A stretch of DNA of 53,170 nt, taken from the NCBI GenBank assembly GCA_020346465.1, contig CP070783.1, positions 412,711 through 465,880 on the forward strand, in the 5' to 3' direction. Position 1 is the stretch's first letter, and the number at the start of each line of letters is the position of its first letter. The notes beneath the pieces are model-generated. The model did no database searches. It saw nothing but the letters and a program-made list of their open reading frames with translations, and was not told the origin of the DNA. The position numbers and the translations under genes were made by a program. This document shows, piece by piece, positions 1 through 8,040 of the stretch. Origin of the DNA: Deltaproteobacteria bacterium. Lineage in GTDB: Bacteria > Desulfobacterota > Deferrimicrobia > Deferrimicrobiales > Deferrimicrobiaceae.

Positions 1-1472
1 CCCGCGGGCATGATGTGGTCGGTGGTGATCTTGTCCCCCGTCTTCAGGGACACCTCCCCCCGGATCGTCTCCGGAAGGGGGACGTTTTCCGGCGGGTTCC
101 CGATGTTCGGCCCCCGGCGGACCTCCACCTTCGAGGCGTCCTCCGCGGGCGGCAGCACCATCGAGTCGTCCACGAGGAACTTCCTGGGCACCTTCACGTC
201 CGGGTATTCGATCCCCAGCTCCGCGGCCACGTCCCGCGGGTCGGCCATCTCGCCCTTGAGCGCGCAGGCCGCTGCGGTCTCGGCCGAGACGAGGAAGATC
301 CCGGCGCTCTTGGTCCCGGAGCGCCCCTCGAAGTTCCGGTTGTTCGTCCGGACCGAGACCCCTCCCGAGGGGGGCGCCTGCCCCGCCCCGATGCAGAAGC
401 CGCAGGCGGTCTCGAGGATCCGCGCCCCGGAGCCCACGAGGGAGGCGATGCTGCTCTCCCGGGCCGCCATCTGGAGGACCTGCCGCGAGCCGGGGGCGAC
501 GCCGAAGGAGACGTTTTCCCGGATCACCCTGCCGTCCAGGATCCTCGCGAGCGTGGTGACATCCTTGTAGGAGGCGTTCGTGCACGACCCGACGAGGACC
601 TGGTCGACCTTCTTCCCCGCGATGTCCTTCACGCGGGCGACGTTGTCGGGGCTGTGCGGCTGGGCCACCATCGGCTCGAGCGCGGAGAGGTCGATGTCGA
701 TCACCCGGTCGTACTTCGCGGTGGGGTCGGCGACGAGCTTCACCCACCGGTCCCCCCGCCCCTGGCCTTTCAGGAACGCCTTCGTCACCCGGTCGGACGG
801 GAAGATCGAGGTGGTCACCCCCAGCTCCGCCCCCATGTTGGTGATCGTGGCGCGCTCCGGGACGGACAGGGTGGCGACCCCCTCCCCGCCGTACTCGACG
901 ATGCTCCCCACGTTCCCCTTGGTGGTGAGGATCTCCAGGAGCTTGAGGATCACGTCCTTGGCCGCCACCCAGGGCTTGAGGCTCCCGGTGAGGTTCACCT
1001 TGATCACCCGGGGGTACGTCATGAAGAAGGGCCCCCCGGCCATCGCCACGGCGACGTCTAGCCCTCCGGCCCCGATCGCCATCATCCCGATCCCCCCCCC
1101 GGTCGGTGTGTGGGAGTCCGATCCGAGCAGCGTCTTCCCGGGGGCGCCGAACCGCTCGAGGTGCACCTGGTGGCAGATCCCGTTGCCGGCGCGGGAGTAG
1201 TAGACCCCGTGCTTCGCGGCGACGGTCTGGAGGTAGAGGTGGTCGTCGGCGTTCTCGAACCCTTCCTGCAGGGTGTTGTGGTCGACGTAGGAGACCGAGA
1301 GCTCGGTCCGGACCTTTGGGACGCCCATCGCCTCGAACTGCAGGTACGCCATCGTGCCGGTGGCGTCCTGCGTGAGAGTCTGGTCGATCCGGATGGCGAC
1401 CTCCTTGCCGGGCTTCTTCTCCCCGGACACGTAGTGACTCTTGATGATCTTCTCGACGATGTTCCTGCCCAC
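1..1472 (-). CDS. acn: Aconitate hydratase, C-terminus cut by window edge
   Basis: Isomerises citrate and isocitrate via cis-aconitate in the TCA cycle, using a [4Fe-4S] cluster. The 490 visible residues hold the three expected cluster cysteines: Cys297 in GSCTNAS, and Cys357 and Cys360 in CGFCIGAGQ. The substrate-binding stretch LLGSDSHTPTGGGIG is near residue 115, and the start of the swivel domain (TTDHIMPAG) is at the window edge. I chose the GTG start at 1472 because AAAGGAGG precedes it by 6 bases and MGRNIVEKI is a normal N-terminus. The rest of the swivel domain lies outside the window. A 3-isopropylmalate dehydratase large subunit is the main alternative, but the swivel domain fused on the same chain favours the single-chain, roughly 640-residue aconitase found in Geobacter and clostridia. 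Confidence 0.93.
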   Translation of the reverse strand, partial: MGRNIVEKIIKSHYVSGEKKPGKEVAIRIDQTLTQDATGTMAYLQFEAMGVPKVRTELSVSYVDHNTLQEGFENADDHLYLQTVAAKHGVYYSRAGNGICHQVHLERFGAPGKTLLGSDSHTPTGGGIGMMAIGAGGLDVAVAMAGGPFFMTYPRVIKVNLTGSLKPWVAAKDVILKLLEILTTKGNVGSIVEYGGEGVATLSVPERATITNMGAELGVTTSIFPSDRVTKAFLKGQGRGDRWVKLVADPTAKYDRVIDIDLSALEPMVAQPHSPDNVARVKDIAGKKVDQVLVGSCTNASYKDVTTLARILDGRVIRENVSFGVAPGSRQVLQMAARESSIASLVGSGARILETACGFCIGAGQAPPSGGVSVRTNNRNFEGRSGTKSAGIFLVSAETAAACALKGEMADPRDVAAELGIEYPDVKVPRKFLVDDSMVLPPAEDASKVEVRRGPNIGNPPENVPLPETIRGEVSLKTGDKITTDHIMPA

Positions 1473-1703
1473 GGGATTCCTCCTTTTATCAAAGGGTTCG
1501 GAAAACGGACGCTGCGTGTCGACAGTATGTGGATCCGGAAGACCGGCCTATCATACGGAAAGGGGGGGATGAAATCAACAGCCGGAGGGATTCCCTCCCC
1601 CGCCGGCCTCCGGGTTCACCGGCCTCGAAAGACACCGGGGAGAGACGGGCATCCTGCCTTGACGCACCTTCCGGGTTTTTGGCAAACAAGGAACCGGCAG
1701 CTT

Positions 1704-1732
1704 TTGTATACAGCATCCACATACTGCATCAA
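1704..1732 (-). promoter_or_regulatory. Candidate acn promoter with overlapping operator
   Basis: Read on the minus strand there is TTGATG (1732-1727), a 16-base spacer and TATACA (1710-1705). The -10 lies inside CTGTATACAA. Upstream, GATGCAGTAT and GATGCTGTAT repeat in tandem with a 13-base period. The same palindrome core covers the -10 of the divergent promoter at 1821-1849. This arrangement looks like repressor control, possibly by a GntR/FCD-type factor. The regulator is not in the window. Confidence 0.5.
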
Positions 1733-1820
1733 TTGCTATTTTTTCGATAGCACTCCAAACGGTTGATAAATATATGGCGGAAAATGTTTTAAGGATGCAA
1801 AAAAGTGATCATGATTCTTG

Positions 1821-1849
1821 TTGACAAGCCAACGGCATCTGTATACAGT
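1821..1849 (+). promoter_or_regulatory. Candidate cytochrome promoter with palindromic operator
   Basis: TTGACA at 1821-1826 is followed by TATACA at 1842-1847 (15-base spacer) or TACAGT at 1844-1849 (17-base spacer). The -10 is embedded in the perfect palindrome CTGTATACAG (1839-1848). It would drive the decaheme cytochrome 250 bases downstream. The shared palindrome suggests co-regulation with the aconitase gene. Confidence 0.5.
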
Positions 1850-2097
1850 ATCAAAAATAAAGGGACAGGAATTACGTAAACCGCTGTTTTATCAGTATAT
1901 TCGATATGGCATGTTCGTTAAGAGATATTTATGGAATCCGGAGTGTACATAAGGCGGCAAAGTATAACAAACCCTTGATGAAACCAGTCGGTTTCTCTGC
2001 GGAAGGGGGTGATGACCGGCAAGGAACCTCGCATTAGCACCACTTTTTCTGCGATCGATGAGATGGGCGGCACCAATCAAATTTCAAGGAGGGAAAT
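1850..2097 (+). other. Long AT-rich 5' leader of the cytochrome gene
   Basis: About 250 bases without a convincing gene. It contains a small hairpin, GAAACC-AGTC-GGTTTC, at 1980-1995 and a strong Shine-Dalgarno sequence AAGGAGGG at 2086-2093. I looked for the conserved core of a c-di-GMP (GEMM) riboswitch, which often precedes such cytochromes in Geobacter, and could not match it. Together with 1473-1849 this forms a 625-base intergenic region whose AT content is clearly above the neighbouring genes. Confidence 0.4.
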
Positions 2098-4452
2098 TTG
2101 AAAAAGCTATTCATCCTTATAGGTATCTTCTGCCTGATCGTACCCCTGGTTTTCCTGGGGTGTGAAGGCGACGACGGCGCTACAGGCCCGCAGGGCCCGC
2201 AGGGCCCGCAGGGCCCCGGTGGTCCGCCGGGTGTAGCTAACCAAGTAGAGACGTGCAATTTCTGCCACATGGACGGTGATGTTGCAGCGGCGCACGCGGG
2301 CACGCTGACAGAGGCAAAACGCGGGGTTGCGACCGTAACCGGTGTCGGGGCGGTAGCGGGCAGTATCGTCATTACCTTCAATGCCACGGTAGACGACGTA
2401 GCCAATGATTCGTTCACTCTTCGCCGTGCGTACAGGCATTTCGACAATGTCGCCCTGGCAGATAACACCCTCACCGTCCCTCAGCTCACGACGTTCCAGA
2501 GGGACACGATCACGGATAATGTCACGATGGTTTCCGACGGGAGTGGCGATTACACAATCACCGTTCCCGATGCGTTCGAGCTCGCCAACGCGACCTACCT
2601 GTTCCAGCTGACGCTGGGGGCGCCGTCGTCGGCGGAGGATACTCGGCCGGTCATCATCGTCGACTGGGCGGGTGGTTCCCCTCTTCGGGACCTCGTTACG
2701 AACGTAGGCTGCAACAGCTGCCATGGTCAGTATCCGGCCTGGAGCGAGAAATTCCGGCACTACGCGGTAGAGGGGCCCGACTGCCAGATCTGCCACGCGC
2801 AGGCCAGCAGGGGGGCACAGGCCACCTACAAGGACGACACGGGCGCGTTTGTGCAGGACAATACCGCTTACGGCACCAACCTGACCGAATACGTCCACGG
2901 GATCCACAACTCGCACAACATGCAGCCGGACCGGGTCTTTTACAGAACCACCGCGTCCGATGCAAGCTTTGACGAGGAAGACCGGTATTCCGTCGGCTAT
3001 CCGTCCGACATGAGAAACTGCAAGGTCTGCCACACCACGCCGGCCCAGCTGGCGGCGGCCGCATCGGCGCCTGTCTCGTACTCCCTCTGCATGACCTGCC
3101 ACAGGAACTGTGATGGGTTCGTCGACCATCATACCGGTGAGCCGATTTTTAGTGCCGGCGATTCCCACAGAAACCGCAATGAAGAAACCGATTGTACGAG
3201 GTGCCATGACGAAGGAGCAGCCGATTTCCACGTCGACATGGTGGCCGACGATCAGCATTACAACTCGATCTATGGAGGCACGGACATTTCGTTCGACAAC
3301 CCCGACAATGTGTCCTTTGCAATTACCAAGGTCACGGTTGCCGGGGACAACGTAACATTCACCTGGACCGCAGAAAAGCTCGGCTCGGCGGTGGATCCCT
3401 GCGACGACAACACCAATGACGGGCCGACGTTCCAGAGACTCGGTGCCTACCTGGCGTACGCCAAAGGCGACGACTGGGTGAACGAGTTCGTCCGGGATAT
3501 TCCGGGGCAACCTCTGAGCGCGCGAAATCTCTACACGTCACTTTCCACTACGTGCGACAACAACGTGGCCACGACGACCGGCCTGCAACTCGCCGCGGGT
3601 ACCGATTACGCCAAAACGGTGCTGCTCGCCATCGGCGGCAAGCCGGTAGATAAGTGGACAGCAGCCAATGCGGACTACTTCATCCGCGTGCCGTCTCCGA
3701 CCTATGCGTTCGACCCGGCGGACGGTTCCGCCGCAACAGCGCGTCGCAACGCCGTCGATAATGAAAAGTGCCTTGCCTGTCACCGGGGCACGCTGTACCA
3801 GCACGGCGGCGACCGCGTGGACAACGAGCAGCTGTGCGTGATCTGCCACAACCCGTCGTCCGCCGACAAGAACAACCGTCTGGATCGGTTCCAGATCGTG
3901 GATGCGGACGGCAACGTCAACACGGCCGAAACCTATGACGGCAAGGCCAACGAATCGTACGACATGCGCGTCATGATCCACGCCATCCACGGAATCAAAA
4001 AGCGCCAGGACCCCTGGGTGGTGTACAGAAGCAGAGGCGTCTACGCCTTTGTGTTACCGGGCACGGAACCTCCGTCGAACTGGCCGCTGGACAACACCGG
4101 CAAGTTGGTCACGGCACCCGAAGAACTGCTGGATGCGCCGATCGGCGGCTCGACGAACGGCTCGGTGAACCGGCACGTATGGACGATCGTCCATTATCCG
4201 AAGCCTCCGAATGAATGCGAGGCATGTCACAATGCAGGTGAATACGAAGTTACGGACCAGACGAAAGCCGTGGCCCTGACGGTGGATCCTGGTGCGAGCT
4301 ACACGGACCAGAGCGATGACACCGTGATCGGTCCGACGCAGGCCGCCTGTATCCAATGCCACGCTGACGCCGCTTCCGCGTCGCATACGGCGCAATTTGG
4401 GTACGAAGGCAATTTCCTGAAAGAGGATCTGCTCGAACTGGCTGGGCCGTAG
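2098..4452 (+). CDS. Decaheme c-type cytochrome lipoprotein, OmcA/MtrC-like
   Basis: Predicted outer-membrane or cell-surface electron-transfer protein of 784 residues. The start is TTG at 2098, set by AAGGAGGG 4 bases upstream. A lipoprotein signal ends in FLGC (Cys22). Residues 29-45 are a collagen-like Gly-Pro-Gln repeat that probably acts as a stiff linker from the lipid anchor. Ten CXXCH motifs follow: CNFCH, CNSCH, CQICH, CKVCH, CMTCH, CTRCH, CLACH, CVICH, CEACH and CIQCH. That number, and the beta-rich segments between pairs of hemes, fit the OmcA/MtrC decaheme family of metal reductases. No MtrA/MtrB-type partner or porin gene is adjacent, so it stands as a single transcription unit. 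It is followed by a double terminator. The heme count is read directly; use of an extracellular metal acceptor is inferred. Confidence 0.93.
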   Translation: MKKLFILIGIFCLIVPLVFLGCEGDDGATGPQGPQGPQGPGGPPGVANQVETCNFCHMDGDVAAAHAGTLTEAKRGVATVTGVGAVAGSIVITFNATVDDVANDSFTLRRAYRHFDNVALADNTLTVPQLTTFQRDTITDNVTMVSDGSGDYTITVPDAFELANATYLFQLTLGAPSSAEDTRPVIIVDWAGGSPLRDLVTNVGCNSCHGQYPAWSEKFRHYAVEGPDCQICHAQASRGAQATYKDDTGAFVQDNTAYGTNLTEYVHGIHNSHNMQPDRVFYRTTASDASFDEEDRYSVGYPSDMRNCKVCHTTPAQLAAAASAPVSYSLCMTCHRNCDGFVDHHTGEPIFSAGDSHRNRNEETDCTRCHDEGAADFHVDMVADDQHYNSIYGGTDISFDNPDNVSFAITKVTVAGDNVTFTWTAEKLGSAVDPCDDNTNDGPTFQRLGAYLAYAKGDDWVNEFVRDIPGQPLSARNLYTSLSTTCDNNVATTTGLQLAAGTDYAKTVLLAIGGKPVDKWTAANADYFIRVPSPTYAFDPADGSAATARRNAVDNEKCLACHRGTLYQHGGDRVDNEQLCVICHNPSSADKNNRLDRFQIVDADGNVNTAETYDGKANESYDMRVMIHAIHGIKKRQDPWVVYRSRGVYAFVLPGTEPPSNWPLDNTGKLVTAPEELLDAPIGGSTNGSVNRHVWTIVHYPKPPNECEACHNAGEYEVTDQTKAVALTVDPGASYTDQSDDTVIGPTQAACIQCHADAASASHTAQFGYEGNFLKEDLLELAGP

Positions 4453-4471
4453 GGAAATAAACCTCTGGAAC

Positions 4472-4525
4472 AAGGGCCCTTCGGGGCCCTTGCTTAAAGC
4501 CCCCGCTCCGGCGGGGGCTTTTTTT
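4472..4525 (+). terminator. Tandem terminator after the cytochrome gene
   Basis: The first hairpin is AAGGGCCC-TTCG-GGGCCCTT (4472-4491), with a UUCG tetraloop. The second is AAAGCCCCCGC-TCCG-GCGGGGGCTTT (4496-4521), continuing into a run of T to 4525. The second is a textbook intrinsic terminator. I see nothing further in 4526-4739. Confidence 0.9.
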
Positions 4526-4739
4526 ATGGACTATGGACCATTGACGGGGCGGCAACGGTTCCATCGCCGAGCCGCGGGCATCCGCCCGGCGGGCCGCAAC
4601 GTGGTGCCGCTCCGGCAGCACGCGGCAGCCCGAGGTGCGCCTCAACGTCCGCCGGTGAAACGTCATCAAACAGCCGCAAAAGGGGGCCAGCCGACAAGCG
4701 TCCTTTTCGGGGAAGATCAGATTCGGATGGGCCTTTCCC

Positions 4740-6422
4740 TTACTCCCTCCTGCGCAAGGCCATGAGCAGGATCCCCGCCGGCGACAGCAGAAGGATCGCC
4801 GGGACGAGCCCGTATCCGTACAACTGATAGAAGGTGGGGGACGGTTCTTTCCGGTAGGGGACATCGAAAGCGTGGAACCAGTCCCGGTGAAGCGGTGAGC
4901 GCTCAAGGATCGTGCCGTCCGCCAGCATCGCGGTCGAGATCCCGGTGTTGGTCGAACGGATCACGGGACGGCGGAACTCGATCCCCCGGGCCAGCGTCAT
5001 GAAGAGGTGCTGGTGCGGCTCGGACCACGTCCCAAACCAAGAGTCGTTCGTCACGTTGACGAACGCCTGCGCCCCCCGGTCGGCCAGGGAGCGCGAGAAG
5101 GAGGGAAAGAGCCCCTCGTAGCAGATCTGCGGCCCGAGGAGGAAGCCCCCGAACTGCCGGACCCCCGGCCCGCCGCCGCGGGCGAAGTCGGCCGTGAAGG
5201 GGAACCACTCTTGAAGTGCCGGGACCAGCCGGGCCCCGGGGACGTATTCCCCGAAGGCCAGGAGCATCGTCTTGTTGTACGGGGGGCCTACGGCCTCGCC
5301 GTTGCGGTCGAAGAGAAAGAGGGCGTTCGTCTTCTTCCCTTCCGCCTCGACGAATCCCCGCGCCCCGGTCACGAGGGGGATCGAACGGCGGTGTAAGAAT
5401 TCCCGCAGGGCCTTGGTGTTCCCTTCGTCCATCCGGCCCGGGTAGATCGTGTCGGGGAAAGCCGACTCCGGCCACAGCGCGAAATCCGGGCGGCCTTCCG
5501 AAGCCGTCCACCCCCTCGCGGTCAGCGCGAAATATTTCCGAAGGATCTCCTCCCGGAAGCCCTGCCCCTTTTCCGCATACTCCTTGGCAAGGTTGCCGAT
5601 GTTCGCCTGGACGACCAGGACGCGCATCCTGCCGTCGGGGGAAGGCAGGCTCTGCCCGCGAAGCCACCCCAGCGCGTTGGCCGCCGCGAACAGGGCCAGC
5701 GCCGCCCCGAGGATGCGCGCCCCCCTCCACGATCCGCGGTGTTCCCAGGCAGCCAGGAACGCAAGGTTCAAGAATATGGTGAGCGCGGAAAGCCCCTGGA
5801 AGCCGACGTATTCGGCCAGCTGATAGACGGGCAGCTTCCCCCACAGCCAGGCGTACCCCAGGTTATACGGGAAGATCATCGGCCAGGCGTATTCGCCCAG
5901 GGCGGTGAGCGCCGGAAGCAGCCCCAGCTGCGCCCACCGGGGGACCCGGTCGCGGAGAAGGGCGAAGAAAAGCCCGGCGAGGGGGACGAACAGGTGCGCC
6001 AGGGCGCAGAAGAGGAAAAGGGCGAGCGCGGAGACATGCCACGGAAGGTGGCCGAACTCGTGGGCGGTGTGCGCCACCCAGTGGAAGCCGATCAGCGTGA
6101 AGACGAACTGGGCGGCCCACCCCGCCAGGAGGATCCGCTTCCACGACCCTTCGCGCAGCCCGAAAAGCCACAGGGGGACGAGGCCGAACAGGAGCGCCCA
6201 GGGGGGGAAGGGGATGTAGCTCGTTCCCGCGAGGATCCCGGAAAGGACGGGGAACAGGTACGGGAGACGCTTCCCGCGCGTTCCCGCCGGTTCTCCTCCG
6301 CCGCCCCGGCGATCGGGTCGTGGATCCCCTTTCCGGGGAGTCCCGGGGCCGGCCCGCGAACGACGCCCCCGCCCGGGCCTTCGGCTACCGCCCCGTGAAT
6401 TCCGGCTTCCGCTTCTGGGCAA
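4740..6422 (-). CDS. lnt: Apolipoprotein N-acyltransferase
   Basis: Transfers the third acyl chain to the N-terminal cysteine of lipoproteins in the inner membrane. Several hydrophobic segments (about residues 53-260) precede a nitrilase-like periplasmic domain. The catalytic Glu-Lys-Cys triad is visible at Glu319 (LWPES), Lys384 (PPYNKT) and Cys434 (QICYEG), and a last membrane helix ends the protein. The only ATG, GTG or TTG codon before the first helix is TTG at 6422, preceded by GAAGAAGG. This start overlaps the end of the upstream crotonase gene by 38 bases and gives an odd arginine- and glycine-rich leader of about 50 residues. A rarer start nearer residue 50 is possible. The overlap implies co-transcription and translational coupling. 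Family identity is secure; the start is not. Confidence 0.93.
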   Translation of the reverse strand: MPRSGSRNSRGGSRRPGRGRRSRAGPGTPRKGDPRPDRRGGGGEPAGTRGKRLPYLFPVLSGILAGTSYIPFPPWALLFGLVPLWLFGLREGSWKRILLAGWAAQFVFTLIGFHWVAHTAHEFGHLPWHVSALALFLFCALAHLFVPLAGLFFALLRDRVPRWAQLGLLPALTALGEYAWPMIFPYNLGYAWLWGKLPVYQLAEYVGFQGLSALTIFLNLAFLAAWEHRGSWRGARILGAALALFAAANALGWLRGQSLPSPDGRMRVLVVQANIGNLAKEYAEKGQGFREEILRKYFALTARGWTASEGRPDFALWPESAFPDTIYPGRMDEGNTKALREFLHRRSIPLVTGARGFVEAEGKKTNALFLFDRNGEAVGPPYNKTMLLAFGEYVPGARLVPALQEWFPFTADFARGGGPGVRQFGGFLLGPQICYEGLFPSFSRSLADRGAQAFVNVTNDSWFGTWSEPHQHLFMTLARGIEFRRPVIRSTNTGISTAMLADGTILERSPLHRDWFHAFDVPYRKEPSPTFYQLYGYGLVPAILLLSPAGILLMALRRRE

Positions 6423-7173
6423 ACGCCTTCTTCCCCTCCTCGAGGTCCCCGCTCTCCATGCACCGGCGGATCCACTCTTCCGCTTCCTGCGCCTCGGCGG
6501 GGGGAAGCCCCCGGAAGGCCATGCACATTGACAGGATCCGCTTCGTTCCCCGGATGGACAGCGGCGCGTTCTCGGAGATCTCCCGGGCCATCTCGGCGGT
6601 GACCTGGGCGAGTTCCTCCGGAGGGCAGATCCGGTTGACCAGCTTGAGGTCGAACGCCCGCCGCGCGCTCACCTTCCGCGCGGTGTAGAACAGCTCCTTC
6701 GTCGCGGGCAGGCCGATCGTGTGGACGAACCGCATCAGCCCCGCCGGGCGATAGATGACCCCGAGGCGCGCCGGCGTCATCCCGAAGACCGCCTGGTCCG
6801 AGGCGACGCGGATGTCGCAGGCGATCGCCATCTCGAGGCCCCCGCCGAAGGCGAACCCGTTGAGCATGGCGATCACGGGCGCGGGAAACGATTCGACCGC
6901 TTGGATCATGTCGTCGAAGGGGTTCGAGGAGAGAAGGACCTGCTCCTCGCCGGACCCTCCCGCCGGAATCGCGCCGATGTCGTACCCCGCGCAGAACGCC
7001 TCCTCCCCCTCGCCGCGCAGCACCACGCACCGGGTCTCCTCCCCCGCGAGGGACCCGAAGGCCTCCCGGAGGTCGCCCAGCATCTTCAGGTTCAGCGCGT
7101 TCTTCTTGGCGGGGTGGGATACGGTGACGGTCGCCACCGGCCCCTCCCTGTCGATCAGGACCTTCCCCCCCAT
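6385..7173 (-). CDS. Crotonase-family protein resembling methylmalonyl-CoA decarboxylase
   Basis: Enoyl-CoA hydratase/isomerase fold of 262 residues. The oxyanion-hole segments are present: CAGYD near 61 and GFAFGGGLE near 106-114, including Glu114. The second catalytic glutamate of true hydratases is replaced: the usual PE-x-x-LG reads TPARLG, with Ala135. The following GVIYRPAG keeps a tyrosine (Tyr141) that aligns with the active-site tyrosine of E. coli YgfG/ScpB. The C-terminal EGKKAFAQKRKPEFTGR also resembles that enzyme. I therefore infer decarboxylation of methylmalonyl-CoA to propionyl-CoA rather than hydration. A methylmalonyl-CoA epimerase gene lies in the window at 25343-25753. 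The ATG start at 7173 leaves 46 bases that overlap or adjoin Lnt at the other end. Confidence 0.85.
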   Translation of the reverse strand: MGGKVLIDREGPVATVTVSHPAKKNALNLKMLGDLREAFGSLAGEETRCVVLRGEGEEAFCAGYDIGAIPAGGSGEEQVLLSSNPFDDMIQAVESFPAPVIAMLNGFAFGGGLEMAIACDIRVASDQAVFGMTPARLGVIYRPAGLMRFVHTIGLPATKELFYTARKVSARRAFDLKLVNRICPPEELAQVTAEMAREISENAPLSIRGTKRILSMCMAFRGLPPAEAQEAEEWIRRCMESGDLEEGKKAFAQKRKPEFTGR

Positions 7174-7245
7174 ATCCCCTCCCGTCCGCCCGATCTGCGG
7201 AGCCTCCGTTCTTTATAAGGAAAAGCCCGGCCGGCCGCAACGAGA

Positions 7246-7274
7246 TTGACAACCTTCCGGGGGACCCCTATAAT
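7246..7274 (+). promoter_or_regulatory. Sigma-70 consensus promoter
   Basis: TTGACA (7246-7251), exactly 17 bases, then TATAAT (7269-7274): a perfect consensus. It drives the GNAT gene, whose ATG lies 60 bases downstream behind AAAGGAGAAG. Confidence 0.9.
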
Positions 7275-7334
7275 CCCAAAACACTATTTTCCGGCATACC
7301 TGTCCGACACACCGGGGAAAGGAGAAGCTACGCC

Positions 7335-7940
7335 ATGATATCGGAATACCCCAAAGAGGTGACGCTCAGGGACAAGACCGCCATCGTGCTTAAGCCGTTC
7401 GAGAGGAAGGACAAGGACGCCCTTTTGGCTTTCTTCCAGAGAATGCCGGAAGCCGACAGGCTCTTTCTCAAGGACGATGTCACCGACCCGGCCGTGGTGA
7501 ATCGCTGGGCAGTGGAGCTCAACTACGACAAGGTCTTCCCCCTCCTCGCGTGGCGGGGGAACGACGTCGTGGCCGACGCCACCCTCCACAAGAACCTGGG
7601 GGGGTGGATGAAGCACGTCGGGACGATCCGGATGGTGGTGGCGAGGGAGTTCCAGAAGCACGGCGTCGGGAGCATCCTGGCGAACGAGCTCTTCCTCCAC
7701 GCCCTGAAATCCGGCCTGGAGAAGATCGTCGCGGAGATGATGGAGACGCAGGAGGGGGCGAGAAAAGTCTTCGAGAAGCTGGGGTTCCGGCAGGAAGCGG
7801 TCCTGCACGGGCACGTGCGCGACCAGATCGGGATCCGGCACGACCTCCTCGTGCTGACGAAGGACCTCGAGGAGTTCTGGGCGAACATCCAGACCCACGA
7901 ATATTTCTCCTACCCCTCGCGCGACCGGGAAGGCGGGTAG
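7335..7940 (+). CDS. GNAT-family N-acetyltransferase
   Basis: A 201-residue acetyl-CoA-dependent acyltransferase of unknown substrate. The central GNAT core is recognisable: the strand GTIRMVVAREFQKHGVGSIL, around residues 96-115, carries a Q-x-x-G-x-G-type acetyl-CoA pyrophosphate loop. A later motif ARKVFEKLGFRQEAVLHGHV is typical of the C-terminal half. The N-terminal part (LKPFERKDKDALLAFFQRMPEADR) fits the first helix pair. It has its own consensus promoter and ribosome site and ends at a palindromic repeat shared with the convergent apbC gene, so it is probably monocistronic. Family is clear; substrate is unknown. Confidence 0.88.
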   Translation: MISEYPKEVTLRDKTAIVLKPFERKDKDALLAFFQRMPEADRLFLKDDVTDPAVVNRWAVELNYDKVFPLLAWRGNDVVADATLHKNLGGWMKHVGTIRMVVAREFQKHGVGSILANELFLHALKSGLEKIVAEMMETQEGARKVFEKLGFRQEAVLHGHVRDQIGIRHDLLVLTKDLEEFWANIQTHEYFSYPSRDREGG

Positions 7941-7956
7941 AGATACTACCAACCGA

Positions 7957-8026
7957 GGGGACGTTGCTGAACTTTCCATATTCGGCACGTCCCCTCCATT
8001 GACCCGGAAAGTTCAGCAACGTCCCC
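7957..8026. repeat. Short non-autonomous inverted-repeat element
   Basis: Two perfect 21-base arms, 7957-7977 beginning GGGGACGTTGCTGAACTTT and its reverse complement at 8006-8026, enclose 28 bases. The arms match the left end of the transposase element at 47215. It occupies nearly all the space between the convergent GNAT and apbC genes and could act as a bidirectional terminator hairpin. Confidence 0.9.
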
Positions 8027-8040
8027 CTTTTCGACAGTAA

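Noticed and set aside
79-92. GGGGGACGTTTTCC in the aconitase gene resembling a repeat arm
   Set aside because: Only the first nine or so bases match, and it encodes conserved aconitase residues, so it is chance.
1850-2097. Possible c-di-GMP (GEMM) riboswitch before the cytochrome
   Set aside because: The conserved GEMM core and receptor loops could not be matched; only a small hairpin is present.
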